Shown here: piece by piece, positions 1 through 9,787 of the stretch
How positions within the stretch are numbered: the stretch's first letter is position 1
Layout: each line of letters starts with the position of its first letter
Assembly (NCBI RefSeq): GCF_041270065.1
Contig: NZ_CP065958.1
Coordinates: forward strand, 4,774,001-4,838,000
Direction: 5' to 3'
From: Streptomyces fradiae
GTDB lineage: Bacteria; Actinomycetota; Actinomycetes; Streptomycetales; Streptomycetaceae
Length of the DNA: 64,000 nucleotides
Program-made: the position numbers and the translations under genes
Notes under the pieces: generated by a model
What the model was told of the DNA's origin: nothing
Databases searched by the model: none
Seen by the model: the letters and a program-made list of their open reading frames with translations, nothing else

Positions 1-1
1 C

Positions 2-904
2 CGCATCGCCTCCGGCGCCGTCGGCATCGTCGTGGCCGCCGGCCTCGTCGTGCTGGTGCTGCGGCCCGAGCTGATGCCGTGGCGGGACGCGGAGGACACG
101 ACTCCGCTGGCCGCCGAGACCGGCCGGCCGAGCGCCGCGCCCTCCGCGGAGGTGTTCCCGGACCTGCCGACGCTGCGGGAGCCGTTCAGGGGCTCCCCGG
201 CGGTGCGGTGGGCGGACGGGGCCGCGGGGATCCAGCCGCCGGCCGCCAGGGCCACCGGCTGGATGTCGAAGGCGCAGGTCGAGGCCGCGCTGCTGCGGAC
301 CAAGGAGTTCCTGGTCGCCGCCAACCTGGACCCCGCCGTCCTCAAGGGCGGCAAGCCGGCCGTGGCGCTGCGGCTGATCGACCCGAAGCAGCCGGACGTC
401 CGGGCCGAGCTGGAGAAGTCGCTGACGGCGCCGACCGAGACGAACGACCCGACCTCGCTCTTCACCCGCTTCGGCCCCGGCGAGGTCCGTCCGGTCGGCA
501 CGGTCGTGAAGACCCGGGGCCGGATGACCGTCGAGGCGGGCAAGGGCAAGGACGCCGGGAACGTGATCGTCCGCACCGACTACACCTTCGTCTACCCGGT
601 GGTGAAGACCGCGCCGGGCTCCGACGAGGTGGCCCGCACGATCGTGCGCCGCACCCTGGTCGTGGCGCTGCCGGACCCGGAGAAGTTCGAGGCGACCCCG
701 GGCAGGCTGTCGCTCCGGGAGTGGAACGCCGGCCTCGCCAACAGCGCCTGCGACGTGTTCGACGGCTTCCTGCACCCCCAGTTCGAGTCGGACCTCGCGG
801 CCGACCCGGACGCGACTCCGTCGGGCCCGGAGCAGGACCCGTACGACCGCAGCAAGGACCTGGGCGAAGCCTCCCAGGAATGCGGCACGGTCTCCCGCAC
901 CTGA
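2..904 (+). CDS. Membrane-anchored conserved hypothetical protein (5' partial)
   Basis: The gene enters from the left edge, so its start is not visible. The first visible residues form a hydrophobic segment (about residues 4-22 of the visible part, Ala/Val/Leu-rich) ending in RPELMPW, which looks like a single N-terminal transmembrane anchor. The remaining ~275 residues are soluble and extracytoplasmic in this model, Pro/Ala-rich at first and then a compact domain with conserved-looking ARTIVRRTLVVALPDP and two Cys near the end (NSACDVF, QECGTV) that could pair. I recognise no enzyme motif. Proteins of this kind occur just upstream of rpsJ in streptomycetes. It is co-directional with the S10 operon but separated by ~470 bp carrying a promoter, so it is probably a separate transcription unit. 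Function unknown. Confidence 0.75.
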   Translation, partial: RIASGAVGIVVAAGLVVLVLRPELMPWRDAEDTTPLAAETGRPSAAPSAEVFPDLPTLREPFRGSPAVRWADGAAGIQPPAARATGWMSKAQVEAALLRTKEFLVAANLDPAVLKGGKPAVALRLIDPKQPDVRAELEKSLTAPTETNDPTSLFTRFGPGEVRPVGTVVKTRGRMTVEAGKGKDAGNVIVRTDYTFVYPVVKTAPGSDEVARTIVRRTLVVALPDPEKFEATPGRLSLREWNAGLANSACDVFDGFLHPQFESDLAADPDATPSGPEQDPYDRSKDLGEASQECGTVSRT

Positions 905-988
905 CCCGCCGGGGCAAGCCGCCGCAGTCCCCGGAGTCGATCACCGCGCCACCCTGGCACAGACGCGGCGGCGCGCCCGGCCCCGGGT

Positions 989-1016
989 TTGATCTGCGTC
1001 ACGTCCGGGGTACAGT
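989..1016 (+). promoter_or_regulatory. Candidate principal-sigma promoter of the S10 operon
   Basis: TTGATC (989-994), a 16-nt spacer, then TACAGT (1011-1016), which fits the vegetative HrdB-type consensus. It is the best promoter-like match in the gap and would start transcription near 1023, leaving a leader of about 350 nt before rpsJ. Not experimentally shown. Confidence 0.5.
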
Positions 1017-1374
1017 CTTCGCCCCGATTGGCGGCCGGAAGGCCCCGTATGGCAGACTGTCGGGGTTGCTCGGTTGAGTACCGATGCTGCGCGCCTCCCG
1101 CCGGGAGGACCGGAAGCGAGTCCCACAGTACTCGTCGACCCCCTGCGGGTCGGACGTACGGGAATCTTCCGGGAAGCGTGGGCGGGGCCTCAGCCAGGCG
1201 CCCGGTGGTGTTCTGCACCCGCCACGCGGTATGGCCCGCACCCCCTTGGTTGGGAAATCCCTATGGGAGATCTTCGTAGAGGGAGCGCGACACGCCCGAC
1301 CGCGTGGGTCGGAGACAGAGCGCTGGACCGCCGGGTTCCAGAGCGTTACTACGACAAAGGACTACTGAGTAGCC
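1017..1374 (+). promoter_or_regulatory. Long 5' leader of the S10 operon
   Basis: This ~350-nt stretch before rpsJ has no convincing gene: all its open frames are GC-driven and lack ribosome-binding sites. It contains small inverted repeats, for example CCGACC/GGTCGG at 1296-1312 around a 5-nt loop. The probable rpsJ ribosome-binding site AAAGG lies at 1356-1360, 14 nt before the ATG, a rather long spacing. A leader this long could carry ribosomal-protein feedback control, but no known S10-leader fold is evident by eye. Confidence 0.4.
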
Positions 1375-1683
1375 ATGGCGGGACAGAAGATCCGCATCCG
1401 GCTCAAGGCCTACGACCACGAGGTCATCGACTCCTCGGCGAAGAAGATCGTCGAGACGGTGACCCGCACTGGTGCGTCGGTCGCGGGCCCGGTGCCGCTG
1501 CCCACTGAGAAGAACGTGTACTGCGTCATCAAGTCGCCGCACAAGTACAAGGACTCGCGCGAGCACTTCGAGATGCGCACGCACAAGCGCCTCATCGACA
1601 TCCTCGACCCCACGCCGAAGACGGTTGACTCGCTGATGCGTCTCGACCTGCCGGCTGGCGTCGACATCGAGATCAAGCTCTGA
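1375..1683 (+). CDS. rpsJ: 30S ribosomal protein S10
   Basis: S10 (also NusE) is a small protein of the 30S head that also pairs with NusB in transcription antitermination. The 102-aa product opens [19 protein letters not shown] and contains the family's TGPxPLPT-like turn (here [14 protein letters not shown]) and the [16 protein letters not shown] segment. Length is the family norm. It heads the eleven-gene S10 operon and is followed after 13 nt by rplC. Confidence 0.98.
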   Translation: MAGQKIRIRLKAYDHEVIDSSAKKIVETVTRTGASVAGPVPLPTEKNVYCVIKSPHKYKDSREHFEMRTHKRLIDILDPTPKTVDSLMRLDLPAGVDIEIKL

Positions 1684-1696
1684 GGTGACGCGCGAG

Positions 1697-2341
1697 ATGG
1701 CTAAGAACATCAAGGGCATCCTGGGCGAGAAGCTCGGCATGACGCAGGTCTGGGACGAGAACAACCGGGTCGTCCCGGTGACCGTCGTCAAGGCCGGCCC
1801 GAATGTCGTGACCCAGGTGCGTACGAACGACGTCGACGGCTACGAGTCGGTCCAGATCGCCTTCGGCGAGATCGACCCGCGCAAGGTGAACAAGCCCCTC
1901 AAGGGCCACTTCGCCAAGGCCGACGTCACCCCGCGCCGTCACCTCGTCGAGATCCGTACCGCTGACGCCAGCGAGTACAGCCTCGGCCAGGAGATCACCG
2001 CCGAGGTCTTCGAGGCGGGCATCAAGGTCGACGTGACCGGCAAGAGCAAGGGCAAGGGCTTCGCCGGTGCCATGAAGCGCCACAACTTCCGTGGTGGCAA
2101 GGCGTCCCACGGTGCCCACCGTGTGCACCGCAAGCCGGGTTCGATCGGTGGCTGCGCCACCCCGGGCCGCGTCTTCAAGGGCATGCGCATGGCCGGCCGC
2201 ATGGGCAACGAGCGCGTGACCACCCAGAACCTGACCGTTCACGCCGTTGACGCGGAGAAGGGCCTGCTGCTCATCAAGGGCGCGGTTCCTGGTCCGAACG
2301 GCGGCCTCGTCCTGGTCCGCACCGCGGCCAAGGGGGCCTGA
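1697..2341 (+). CDS. rplC: 50S ribosomal protein L3
   Basis: L3 binds 23S rRNA near the peptidyl-transferase centre and is an early assembly protein. The 214-aa product has the L3 features [11 protein letters not shown] at the N terminus and the [31 protein letters not shown] block near the C terminus. A GTG twelve bases upstream (1685) is in frame, but GAGGTG at 1682-1687 is placed as the ribosome-binding site for ATG 1697, so I start there. It is followed by rplD after 4 nt. Confidence 0.97.
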   Translation: MAKNIKGILGEKLGMTQVWDENNRVVPVTVVKAGPNVVTQVRTNDVDGYESVQIAFGEIDPRKVNKPLKGHFAKADVTPRRHLVEIRTADASEYSLGQEITAEVFEAGIKVDVTGKSKGKGFAGAMKRHNFRGGKASHGAHRVHRKPGSIGGCATPGRVFKGMRMAGRMGNERVTTQNLTVHAVDAEKGLLLIKGAVPGPNGGLVLVRTAAKGA

Positions 2342-2345
2342 GGAT

Positions 2346-2996
2346 ATGAGCACCATTGACATTCTGTCGCCCTCCGGCGACAAGACCGGGACCGTCGAGC
2401 TCCCGGCCGAGATCTTCGACGCCAAGATCAGCATCCCGCTGATCCACCAGGTCGTCGTCGCGCAGCTGGCCGCGGCCCGTCAGGGCACGCACAAGACCAA
2501 GACGCGTGGCGAGGTCCGTGGTGGTGGCAAGAAGCCTTACCGCCAGAAGGGCACCGGCCGCGCCCGTCAGGGTTCGACCCGCGCCCCGCAGTTCGCCGGT
2601 GGTGGCGTCGTGCACGGTCCCGTGCCGCGTGACTACTCGCAGCGGACCCCGAAGAAGATGAAGGCCGCCGCCCTCCGCGGTGCCCTCTCCGACCGGGCGA
2701 ACCACTCCCGCATCCACGTCGTCTCCGGCGTGGTCGAGGGTGGCATCTCCACCAAGGCCGCCAAGACGCTGTTCGGCAAGATCTCGGAGCGCAAGAACCT
2801 GCTCCTGGTCGTCGAGCGCTCCGACGAGGCCGCGTGGCTGTCCGCCCGCAACCTGCCCCAGGTGCACATCCTGGAGCCGGGCCAGCTGAACACGTACGAC
2901 GTGATGCGATCCGACGACGTGGTCTTCACCCAGGCCGCCCTCGAGTCCTTCGTGTCTGGCCCCAAGGCCGTTGAGACCGAAGGGAGCGAGGCCTGA
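2346..2996 (+). CDS. rplD: 50S ribosomal protein L4
   Basis: L4 lines the peptide exit tunnel; in some bacteria it also represses its own operon. The 216-aa product has the long basic loop ([20 protein letters not shown]) and the GGGVVHGP motif typical of L4. The ATG follows the rplC stop by 4 nt. The frame stays open upstream inside rplC, but that extension is not L4-like. Its TGA overlaps the rplW ATG by one base, indicating translational coupling. Confidence 0.97.
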   Translation: MSTIDILSPSGDKTGTVELPAEIFDAKISIPLIHQVVVAQLAAARQGTHKTKTRGEVRGGGKKPYRQKGTGRARQGSTRAPQFAGGGVVHGPVPRDYSQRTPKKMKAAALRGALSDRANHSRIHVVSGVVEGGISTKAAKTLFGKISERKNLLLVVERSDEAAWLSARNLPQVHILEPGQLNTYDVMRSDDVVFTQAALESFVSGPKAVETEGSEA

Positions 2997-3319
2997 TGTC
3001 CGAGGCCACGATCACCAGCAAGACCTTCACGGACCCGCGCGACGTCCTCGTCAAGCCGGTTGTCTCCGAGAAGAGCTACGCGCTGCTCGACGAGAACAAG
3101 TACACGTTCATCGTCGCGCCCGGCGCCAACAAGACCCAGATCAAGCAGGCCGTCGAGGCGGTCTTCTCGGTCAAGGTCACCGGGGTCAACACGATCAACC
3201 GCCAGGGCAAGCGCAAGCGCACCCGCACCGGTTTCGGCAAGCGTGCGAACACCAAGCGCGCCATCGTGACCCTCGCTGAGGGCAACCGAATCGACATCTT
3301 CGGCGGCCCGACCGCCTGA
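2996..3319 (+). CDS. rplW: 50S ribosomal protein L23
   Basis: L23 sits at the tunnel exit and is the docking site for trigger factor and signal recognition particle. The 107-aa product contains [22 protein letters not shown], the typical L23 start, and the basic segment [15 protein letters not shown]. Its ATG overlaps the rplD stop (TGATG). Confidence 0.97.
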   Translation: MSEATITSKTFTDPRDVLVKPVVSEKSYALLDENKYTFIVAPGANKTQIKQAVEAVFSVKVTGVNTINRQGKRKRTRTGFGKRANTKRAIVTLAEGNRIDIFGGPTA

Positions 3320-3358
3320 CGGCGGTCGAGTCGTCCGATATCGGACGAGGACTGAGAA

Positions 3359-4195
3359 ATGGGTATCCGCAAGTACAAGCCGACTACGCCGGGCCGTCGT
3401 GGCTCCTCCGTAGCCGACTTCGTCGAGATCACGCGGTCCACGCCGGAGAAGTCGCTGGTCCGCCCCCTGCACAGCAAGGGCGGCCGTAACAACACCGGTC
3501 GTGTGACCGTCCGTCACCAGGGCGGTGGCCACAAGCGCGCCTACCGTGTGATCGACTTCCGTCGCCACGACAAGGACGGCGTGCCGGCCAAGGTCGCTCA
3601 CATCGAGTACGACCCCAACCGCACCGCGCGCATCGCGCTGCTCCACTACGCGGACGGCGAGAAGCGCTACATCATCGCTCCCAAGGGCCTGACGCAGGGT
3701 GACCGCGTCGAGAACGGCCCGGGCGCGGACATCAAGCCCGGCAACAACCTGGCGCTCCGCAACATCCCGGTCGGTACCACGATCCACGCGATCGAGCTCC
3801 GTCCCGGTGGCGGCGCCAAGTTCGCCCGGTCCGCCGGTGCCTCCGTGCAGCTGCTTGCGAAGGAGGGCACCATGGCCCACCTCCGCATGCCGTCCGGCGA
3901 GATCCGTCTGGTCGACGCCCGCTGCCGCGCCACCATCGGTGAGGTCGGCAACGCCGAGCAGTCGAACATCAACTGGGGCAAGGCCGGCCGCAAGCGCTGG
4001 CTGGGCGTCCGCCCGACCGTTCGCGGTGTGGCGATGAACCCGGTTGACCACCCGCACGGTGGTGGTGAGGGCAAGACCTCCGGTGGTCGTCACCCGGTCT
4101 CCCCGTGGGGTCAGAAGGAGGGTCGTACTCGTTCGCCGAAGAAGGCTTCGAACAAGTACATCGTCCGCCGCCGCAAGACGAACAAGAAGCGCTAG
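3359..4195 (+). CDS. rplB: 50S ribosomal protein L2
   Basis: L2 is a universally conserved 50S protein needed for subunit association and peptidyl transfer. The 278-aa product shows [19 protein letters not shown] near residue 45 and the C-terminal [19 protein letters not shown] signature that carries the conserved His close to the catalytic centre. Length is standard. A 39-nt gap with GGACTGAG upstream separates it from rplW. Confidence 0.98.
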   Translation: MGIRKYKPTTPGRRGSSVADFVEITRSTPEKSLVRPLHSKGGRNNTGRVTVRHQGGGHKRAYRVIDFRRHDKDGVPAKVAHIEYDPNRTARIALLHYADGEKRYIIAPKGLTQGDRVENGPGADIKPGNNLALRNIPVGTTIHAIELRPGGGAKFARSAGASVQLLAKEGTMAHLRMPSGEIRLVDARCRATIGEVGNAEQSNINWGKAGRKRWLGVRPTVRGVAMNPVDHPHGGGEGKTSGGRHPVSPWGQKEGRTRSPKKASNKYIVRRRKTNKKR

Positions 4196-4207
4196 GAGCG
4201 GGTTTAG

Positions 4208-4489
4208 ATGCCGCGCAGTCTCAAGAAGGGGCCCTTCGTCGACGACCACCTCATCAAGAAGGTGGATGTCCAGAACGAAGCCGGCACCAAGAACGTCATC
4301 AAGACCTGGTCCCGTCGCTCGATGATCGTCCCGGCCATGCTCGGCCACACGATCGCGGTGCACAACGGCAAGACCCACGTCCCGGTGTTCGTCACCGAGT
4401 CGATGGTCGGGCACAAGCTCGGCGAGTTCTCGCCGACGCGCACCTTCCGGGGTCACGTCAAGGAAGACCGGAAGTCGAAGCGCCGCTAG
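4208..4489 (+). CDS. rpsS: 30S ribosomal protein S19
   Basis: S19 is a 30S head protein contacting S13 and the A-site finger. The 93-aa product begins [15 protein letters not shown] and contains [20 protein letters not shown] and [12 protein letters not shown], both diagnostic. It lies 12 nt after rplB. Confidence 0.98.
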   Translation: MPRSLKKGPFVDDHLIKKVDVQNEAGTKNVIKTWSRRSMIVPAMLGHTIAVHNGKTHVPVFVTESMVGHKLGEFSPTRTFRGHVKEDRKSKRR

Positions 4490-4533
4490 TAGCGGATCGC
4501 ATTCAGACACGTAAGTAACTGAGAGGGACAACC

Positions 4534-4881
4534 ATGGAAGCCAGGGCCCAGGCGCGGTACATCCGCGTTACGCCCATGAAGGCCCGCCGCGTGGTGGACC
4601 TTATCCGTGGCATGGACGCCACGGAGGCTCAGGCTGTTCTGCGATTCGCTCCGCAGGCAGCCTCCGTGCCGGTCGGCAAGGTGCTCGACAGCGCCATCGC
4701 CAACGCCGCGCACAACTACGACCACACGGACGCCTCTTCGCTGTTCATCAGCGAGGCGTTCGTCGACGAGGGTCCGACCCTGAAGCGGTTCCGTCCGCGT
4801 GCCCAGGGCCGTGCCTACCGGATCCGCAAGCGGACCAGCCACATCACCGTGGTCGTCAGCAGCAAGGAAGGAACCCGGTAA
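4534..4881 (+). CDS. rplV: 50S ribosomal protein L22
   Basis: L22 spans the 50S from surface to exit tunnel; its loop is a known macrolide-resistance site. The 115-aa product has [18 protein letters not shown] at the N terminus and the tunnel loop [20 protein letters not shown] near the C terminus. The ATG is preceded by GAGAGGGACAACC. The TAA stop overlaps the rpsC ATG by one base. Confidence 0.97.
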   Translation: MEARAQARYIRVTPMKARRVVDLIRGMDATEAQAVLRFAPQAASVPVGKVLDSAIANAAHNYDHTDASSLFISEAFVDEGPTLKRFRPRAQGRAYRIRKRTSHITVVVSSKEGTR

Positions 4882-5714
4882 TGGGCCAGAAGGTTAACCC
4901 GCATGGGTTCCGGCTCGGCATCACCACGGACTTCAAGTCCCGCTGGTACGCCGACAAGCTGTACAAGGACTACGTCAAGGAAGACGTCGCCATCCGTCGG
5001 ATGCTGACGTCCGGCATGGAGCGCGCCGGCATCTCGAAGGTTGAGATCGAGCGCACCCGTGACCGTGTCCGCGTGGACATCCACACCGCTCGCCCGGGCA
5101 TTGTCATCGGTCGCCGTGGCGCCGAGGCCGACAAGATCCGCGGCCAGCTGGAGAAGCTGACCGGCAAGCAGGTTCAGCTGAACATCCTCGAGGTCAAGAA
5201 CCCCGAGGTCGACGCTCAGCTGGTGGCCCAGGCCGTCGCCGAGCAGCTGTCCTCCCGCGTCTCCTTCCGTCGGGCCATGCGCAAGAGCATGCAGTCCGCC
5301 ATGAAGGCCGGCGCCAAGGGCATCAAGATCCAGTGTGGTGGCCGTCTCGGCGGCGCCGAGATGTCCCGCTCGGAGTTCTACCGCGAGGGTCGTGTGCCGC
5401 TGCACACGCTGCGCGCGAACGTCGAGTACGGCTTCTTCGAGGCCAAGACGACCTTCGGCCGCATCGGCGTGAAGGTCTGGATCTACAAGGGCGACGTCAA
5501 GAACATCGCCGAGGTCCGCGCCGAGAACGCCGCTGCCCGCGCCGGCAACCGCCCGGCCCGTGGTGGCGCTGACCGCCCGGCCGGCCGTGGTGGCCGCGGT
5601 GGCGAGCGTGGCGGTCGCGGTCGCAAGCCGCAGCAGGCTCAGGCTGCCGAGGCCCCCAAGGCCGAGGCTCCCGCCGCCGCTCCGGCTGCTGAGAGCACCG
5701 GAACGGAGGCCTGA
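4881..5714 (+). CDS. rpsC: 30S ribosomal protein S3 with Gly/Arg-rich tail
   Basis: S3 lines the mRNA entry channel and has helicase activity there. The 277-aa product starts [15 protein letters not shown] and carries a KH domain ([15 protein letters not shown]) followed by the S3 C-terminal domain ([22 protein letters not shown]). After about residue 215 it has a low-complexity tail rich in Arg, Gly, Pro and Ala, which makes it longer than E. coli S3; such tails are common in actinobacteria and probably disordered. Confidence 0.97.
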   Translation: MGQKVNPHGFRLGITTDFKSRWYADKLYKDYVKEDVAIRRMLTSGMERAGISKVEIERTRDRVRVDIHTARPGIVIGRRGAEADKIRGQLEKLTGKQVQLNILEVKNPEVDAQLVAQAVAEQLSSRVSFRRAMRKSMQSAMKAGAKGIKIQCGGRLGGAEMSRSEFYREGRVPLHTLRANVEYGFFEAKTTFGRIGVKVWIYKGDVKNIAEVRAENAAARAGNRPARGGADRPAGRGGRGGERGGRGRKPQQAQAAEAPKAEAPAAAPAAESTGTEA

Positions 5715-5719
5715 CCGAA

Positions 5720-6139
5720 ATGCTGATCCCCCGTAGGGTCAAGCACCGCAAGCAGCACCACCCGAAGCGCAACGGTATGTCCAAGGGTGGCACGCAGGTT
5801 GCGTTCGGCGAGTACGGCATTCAGGCCCTCACCCCGGCCTACGTGACCAACCGCCAGATCGAGGCCGCGCGTATCGCGATGACCCGCCACATCAAGCGTG
5901 GCGGCAAGGTCTGGATCAACATCTACCCGGACCGTCCGCTCACGAAGAAGCCTGCCGAGACCCGCATGGGTTCCGGTAAGGGTTCCCCGGAGTGGTGGAT
6001 CGCGAACGTCAAGCCCGGTCGGGTGATGTTCGAGCTGTCCTACCCGAACGAGAAGATCGCGCGTGAGGCTCTGACTCGTGCGGCTCACAAGCTGCCGATG
6101 AAGTGCAAGATCGTTAAGCGCGAGGCAGGTGAGCTGTGA
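5720..6139 (+). CDS. rplP: 50S ribosomal protein L16
   Basis: L16 organises the A-site tRNA region of 23S rRNA. The 139-aa product begins [15 protein letters not shown] and contains [29 protein letters not shown], the hallmark L16 segment. Its TGA overlaps the rpmC start by one base. Confidence 0.98.
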   Translation: MLIPRRVKHRKQHHPKRNGMSKGGTQVAFGEYGIQALTPAYVTNRQIEAARIAMTRHIKRGGKVWINIYPDRPLTKKPAETRMGSGKGSPEWWIANVKPGRVMFELSYPNEKIAREALTRAAHKLPMKCKIVKREAGEL

Positions 6140-6363
6140 TGTCGGCCGGTACCAAGGCGTCCGAGCTGCGCGAGCTGGGCAACGAGGAGCTTGTTGGCAA
6201 GCTCCGCGAGGCCAAGGAAGAGCTGTTCAACCTCCGCTTCCAGGCGGCGACGGGCCAGCTCGAGAACCACGGTCGGCTCAAGTCCGTCCGTAAGGACATC
6301 GCCCGGATCTACACCCTGATGCGTGAGCGCGAGCTGGGCATCGAGACGGTGGAGAACGCCTGA
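6139..6363 (+). CDS. rpmC: 50S ribosomal protein L29
   Basis: L29 is a small helical protein at the tunnel exit beside L23. The 74-aa product ([14 protein letters not shown]) has the L29 core [33 protein letters not shown] one codon earlier is possible, but ATG 6139 overlaps the rplP stop in the same ATGA-like coupling seen elsewhere in this operon. Its stop overlaps rpsQ. Confidence 0.96.
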   Translation: MSAGTKASELRELGNEELVGKLREAKEELFNLRFQAATGQLENHGRLKSVRKDIARIYTLMRERELGIETVENA

Positions 6364-6638
6364 TGAGCGAGAACAACGTGACTGAAGAGCGCAACGCCCG
6401 CAAGGTCCGTGAGGGCCTCGTCGTCAGCGACAAGATGGACAAGACCGTCGTCGTCGCTGTCGAGGACCGCGTCAAGCACGCGCTGTACGGCAAGATCATC
6501 CGCCGTACCAACAAGCTCAAGGCTCACGACGAGCAGAACCAGGCCGGCGTCGGCGACCGCGTCCTCCTCATGGAGACGCGCAAGCTGTCCGCCACGAAGC
6601 ACTGGCGCGTCGTCGAGATCCTCGAGAAGGCCAAGTAA
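6363..6638 (+). CDS. rpsQ: 30S ribosomal protein S17
   Basis: S17 is a primary 16S rRNA-binding protein. The 91-aa product has [29 protein letters not shown] and [20 protein letters not shown], both characteristic. A short N-terminal extension ([14 protein letters not shown]) is typical of actinobacterial S17. It closes the S10 operon and is followed by two hairpins. Confidence 0.97.
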   Translation: MSENNVTEERNARKVREGLVVSDKMDKTVVVAVEDRVKHALYGKIIRRTNKLKAHDEQNQAGVGDRVLLMETRKLSATKHWRVVEILEKAK

Positions 6639-6643
6639 TTAAT

Positions 6644-6663
6644 CCGAGGGGCTTCCCCCTCGG
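6644..6663 (+). terminator. Hairpin after rpsQ
   Basis: A perfect 8-bp stem (CCGAGGGG/CCCCTCGG) with a CTTC tetraloop, followed by GTTCGTT, 5 nt after the rpsQ stop. It is probably a terminator or attenuator between the S10 and spc clusters. Confidence 0.6.
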
Positions 6664-6680
6664 GTTCGTTCCGCCAGGCT

Positions 6681-6717
6681 CGGTGGGGCACCGCTAGTCA
6701 CTAGCGGAGCCCCACCG
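6681..6717 (+). terminator. Long hairpin before rplN
   Basis: Two 17-nt arms (6681-6697 and 6701-6717) pair at 16 of 17 positions with one A/A mismatch and a TCA loop. There is no T-tract after it, and it ends only 30 nt before the rplN start, so it could be a processing or attenuation element instead of a simple terminator. Confidence 0.5.
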
Positions 6718-6746
6718 GGAACCGGCAGACAAATCAGGAGATAGAC

Positions 6747-7115
6747 GTGATCCAGCAGGAGTCGCGACTTCGCGTCGCCGACAACACTGGTGCCAAGGAG
6801 ATCCTTTGCATCCGTGTTCTCGGTGGTTCGGGTCGCCGCTACGCGGGCATCGGTGACGTCATCGTCGCCACCGTCAAGGACGCGATCCCCGGTGGCAACG
6901 TGAAGAAGGGTGACGTCGTCAAGGCGGTCATCGTTCGCACCGTCAAGGAGCGCCGCCGCCAGGACGGCTCGTACATCCGCTTCGACGAGAACGCCGCTGT
7001 CATTCTGAAGAACGACGGCGACCCTCGCGGCACCCGTATCTTCGGCCCGGTCGGCCGTGAGCTGCGCGAGAAGAAGTTCATGAAGATCATCTCGCTCGCG
7101 CCGGAGGTGCTGTAA
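6747..7115 (+). CDS. rplN: 50S ribosomal protein L14
   Basis: L14 contacts L19 and forms intersubunit bridge B8. The 122-aa product starts from GTG ([18 protein letters not shown]) with AGGAG 6 nt upstream and contains [21 protein letters not shown] and [27 protein letters not shown], diagnostic of L14. First gene of the spc cluster. Confidence 0.98.
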   Translation: MIQQESRLRVADNTGAKEILCIRVLGGSGRRYAGIGDVIVATVKDAIPGGNVKKGDVVKAVIVRTVKERRRQDGSYIRFDENAAVILKNDGDPRGTRIFGPVGRELREKKFMKIISLAPEVL

Positions 7116-7117
7116 GC

Positions 7118-7429
7118 ATGAAGATCAAGAAGGGCGACCTGGTTCAGGTCATCACCGGCAAGGACAAGGGCAAGCAGGGCAAGGTCATCGCGGCCATGCC
7201 GGCTGAGAACCGTGTCCTGGTCGAGGGTGTCAACCGGGTCAAGAAGCACACCAAGGCCGGCCCGAACCAGGCCGGCGGCATCGTGACCACCGAGGCCCCG
7301 GTCCACGTCTCCAACGTCCAGCTGGTCGTGGAGAAGGACGGCAAGAAGGTCGTCACGCGTGTCGGTTACCGCTTCGACGACGAGGGCAACAAGATCCGCG
7401 TTGCCAAGCGGACGGGTGAGGACATCTGA
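7118..7429 (+). CDS. rplX: 50S ribosomal protein L24
   Basis: L24 is an assembly-initiator protein near the tunnel exit. The 103-aa product has a KOW motif at the start ([23 protein letters not shown]) and [15 protein letters not shown]. It is 2 nt after rplN and overlaps rplE by one base. Confidence 0.97.
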   Translation: MKIKKGDLVQVITGKDKGKQGKVIAAMPAENRVLVEGVNRVKKHTKAGPNQAGGIVTTEAPVHVSNVQLVVEKDGKKVVTRVGYRFDDEGNKIRVAKRTGEDI

Positions 7430-7983
7430 TGGCTACCACCACTCCGCGTCTCAAGACGAAGTACCGCGAGGAGATCGCGGGCAAGCTGCGTGACGAGTTC
7501 AAGTACGAGAACGTCATGCAGATCCCCGGCCTCGTGAAGATCGTGGTCAACATGGGTGTCGGTGACGCCGCCCGTGACTCGAAGCTGATCGAGGGCGCGA
7601 TCCGCGACCTCACCACGATCACCGGCCAGAAGCCGGCCGTCACCAAGGCCCGCAAGTCCATCGCGCAGTTCAAGCTGCGTGAGGGCCAGCCCATCGGTGC
7701 CCACGTCACGCTCCGTGGCGACCGCATGTGGGAGTTCCTGGACCGCACCCTGTCGCTCGCGCTGCCGCGCATCCGCGACTTCCGCGGCCTGTCCCCGAAG
7801 CAGTTCGACGGCCGTGGCAACTACACCTTCGGTCTCACGGAGCAGGTCATGTTCCACGAGATCGACCAGGACAAGATCGACCGCGTCCGGGGTATGGACA
7901 TCACCGTGGTCACCACGGCGACCAACGACGACGAGGGCCGTGCCCTTCTGCGTCACCTCGGCTTCCCGTTCAAGGAGGCGTAA
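7429..7983 (+). CDS. rplE: 50S ribosomal protein L5
   Basis: L5 anchors 5S rRNA in the central protuberance. The 184-aa product contains [42 protein letters not shown] and [20 protein letters not shown], all L5 signatures. Length is normal for the family. Confidence 0.97.
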   Translation: MATTTPRLKTKYREEIAGKLRDEFKYENVMQIPGLVKIVVNMGVGDAARDSKLIEGAIRDLTTITGQKPAVTKARKSIAQFKLREGQPIGAHVTLRGDRMWEFLDRTLSLALPRIRDFRGLSPKQFDGRGNYTFGLTEQVMFHEIDQDKIDRVRGMDITVVTTATNDDEGRALLRHLGFPFKEA

Positions 7984-7988
7984 GCGAG

Positions 7989-8174
7989 ATGGCGAAGAAG
8001 GCTCTCATCGCGAAGGCTGCCCGCAAGCCCAAGTTCGGTGTGCGTGCGTACACCCGCTGCCAGCGCTGCGGCCGCCCTCACTCCGTGTACCGCAAGTTCG
8101 GCCTCTGCCGCGTGTGCCTTCGTGAGATGGCTCACCGTGGCGAGCTGCCGGGCGTGACCAAGAGCTCCTGGTAA
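7989..8174 (+). CDS. rpsN: 30S ribosomal protein S14, zinc-binding (type Z) form
   Basis: S14 is a late-assembling 30S head protein. This is the short 61-aa form with four zinc-ligand cysteines, Cys24 and Cys27 (RCQRC) and Cys40 and Cys43 (LCRVC). Streptomycetes usually encode an additional Cys-free S14 under zinc (Zur) control elsewhere. It lies 5 nt after rplE, with AAGCGAG ahead of ATG. It is too short for many gene-length cut-offs but clear by sequence. Confidence 0.96.
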   Translation: MAKKALIAKAARKPKFGVRAYTRCQRCGRPHSVYRKFGLCRVCLREMAHRGELPGVTKSSW

Positions 8175-8396
8175 TTCCCCTTCGCCCACTGGGCGTTGGA
8201 GAACACCGGAGTCTCTCGGTAAGCATTGGGCTGGCGGAGGCCCTTCTCTTCATGCCGTAGGCTTGAAGGGTTGGGCGTCCGCCGCCCGTACGACTTACTA
8301 CGCCGTAGGTCCACCGCACCGCACCCGCCCCGTCTCGGATCGGGGAGAGGGATGGTGCACCAGGAAACCCCGGCGAGAGAGGCCGAAGGCCAATTC
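8175..8396 (+). promoter_or_regulatory. rpsN-rpsH intergenic region
   Basis: This 222-bp gap interrupts an otherwise tightly packed operon. No gene is supported. It includes a weak CCCTTC/GAAGGG inverted repeat and ends in GAAGG (8385-8389), 7 nt before the rpsH ATG. It may hold an internal promoter or a control site, but I see no strong motif. Confidence 0.3.
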
Positions 8397-8795
8397 ATGA
8401 CCATGACTGATCCGATCGCAGACATGCTCACGCGTCTGCGTAACGCGAACTCGGCGTACCACGACTCCGTGACGATGCCGCACAGCAAGATCAAGTCGCA
8501 CATCGCGGAAATCCTCCAGCAGGAGGGCTTCATCACCGGCTGGAAGGTCGAGGACGCCGAGGTCGGCAAGAACCTCGTGCTCGACCTCAAGTTCGGTCCG
8601 AACCGTGAGCGCTCCATCGCGGGCATCAAGCGGATCTCGAAGCCGGGCCTCCGGGTTTACGCGAAGTCCACCAACCTGCCGAAGGTCCTCGGCGGCCTGG
8701 GCGTGGCGATCATCTCCACGTCCCACGGTCTCCTGACCGGCCAGCAGGCGCAGAAGAAGGGCGTGGGTGGGGAAGTCCTCGCCTACGTCTGGTAG
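8397..8795 (+). CDS. rpsH: 30S ribosomal protein S8
   Basis: S8 is a primary 16S rRNA binder of the 30S platform and, in E. coli, the spc operon repressor. The 132-aa product starts [18 protein letters not shown] and ends with [26 protein letters not shown], the family signature. The frame remains open ~170 bp upstream, but only ATG 8397 has a good ribosome-binding site and matches the family start. Confidence 0.97.
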   Translation: MTMTDPIADMLTRLRNANSAYHDSVTMPHSKIKSHIAEILQQEGFITGWKVEDAEVGKNLVLDLKFGPNRERSIAGIKRISKPGLRVYAKSTNLPKVLGGLGVAIISTSHGLLTGQQAQKKGVGGEVLAYVW

Positions 8796-8815
8796 TCGGG
8801 AACGGAGGAAAAGCT

Positions 8816-9355
8816 ATGTCTCGCATTGGCAAGCTCCCCATCCCGGTTCCCGCCGGCGTGGACGTCACCATCGAGGGCCGCACGGTCACCGTCAAGGGCT
8901 CCAAGGGCTCCCTGACGCACACCGTCGCCGCTCCGATCGAGATCGTTAAGGGCGAGGACGGCGTTCTCAACGTCACCCGTCCGAACGACGAGCGTCAGAA
9001 CAAGGCCCTGCACGGCCTGTCCCGCACGCTGGTGGCCAACATGATCACCGGTGTGACCCAGGGGTACACGAAGGCGCTCGAGATCAGCGGTGTCGGTTAC
9101 CGCGTTGCCGCGAAGGGCTCCAACCTGGAGTTCCAGCTCGGCTACAGCCACCCGATCCTGGTGGAGGCCCCCGAGGGCATCTCCTTCAAGGTCGAGTCGC
9201 CGACCAAGTTCTCGGTCGAGGGCATCGACAAGCAGAAGGTCGGCGAGGTCGCCGCCAACATCCGCAAGCTGCGCAAGCCCGACCCGTACAAGGCCAAGGG
9301 TGTCAAGTACGCGGGCGAGGTCATCCGCCGCAAGGTCGGAAAGGCTGGTAAGTAA
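8816..9355 (+). CDS. rplF: 50S ribosomal protein L6
   Basis: L6 sits near the L7/L12 stalk base. The 179-aa product begins [19 protein letters not shown] and has the C-terminal L6 motif [34 protein letters not shown] gives a strong ribosome-binding site. rplR follows after 3 nt. Confidence 0.98.
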   Translation: MSRIGKLPIPVPAGVDVTIEGRTVTVKGSKGSLTHTVAAPIEIVKGEDGVLNVTRPNDERQNKALHGLSRTLVANMITGVTQGYTKALEISGVGYRVAAKGSNLEFQLGYSHPILVEAPEGISFKVESPTKFSVEGIDKQKVGEVAANIRKLRKPDPYKAKGVKYAGEVIRRKVGKAGK

Positions 9356-9358
9356 GCC

Positions 9359-9742
9359 ATGGCATACGGTGTCAAGATCGCCAAGGGCGACGCTTACAAG
9401 CGCGCTGCGAAGGCGCGCCGTCACCTGCGCATCCGCAAGAACGTGTCGGGTACGGCGGAGCGTCCGCGCCTCGTCGTGACGCGTTCGAACCGCGGCATCA
9501 CCGCGCAGGTCATCGACGACCTCAAGGGTCACACCCTGGCGTCGGCGTCCCACCTGGACGCCTCCGTCCGCGGTGGCGAGGGCTCGAAGTCCTCGCAGGC
9601 CCAGCAGGTCGGCGCCCTGGTCGCCGAGCGCGCCAAGGCCGCCGGTGTCGAGGCCGTCGTGTTCGACCGTGGTGGCAACAGGTACGCCGGGCGCATTGCC
9701 GCTCTGGCTGACGCCGCCCGCGAAGCCGGGCTGAAGTTCTAA
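9359..9742 (+). CDS. rplR: 50S ribosomal protein L18
   Basis: L18 binds 5S rRNA together with L5. The 127-aa product contains [34 protein letters not shown] and [24 protein letters not shown], both typical. Length is standard. Confidence 0.98.
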   Translation: MAYGVKIAKGDAYKRAAKARRHLRIRKNVSGTAERPRLVVTRSNRGITAQVIDDLKGHTLASASHLDASVRGGEGSKSSQAQQVGALVAERAKAAGVEAVVFDRGGNRYAGRIAALADAAREAGLKF

Positions 9743-9787
9743 GCCCCGGTTCCGGGACTAACGGACGTAACAGAGAGAGGTATTCCA

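Noticed and set aside
2633..4531. A 632-codon minus-strand frame under the L4-S19 genes
   Set aside because: It is the complement of highly conserved ribosomal protein genes, with no ribosome-binding site or family match.
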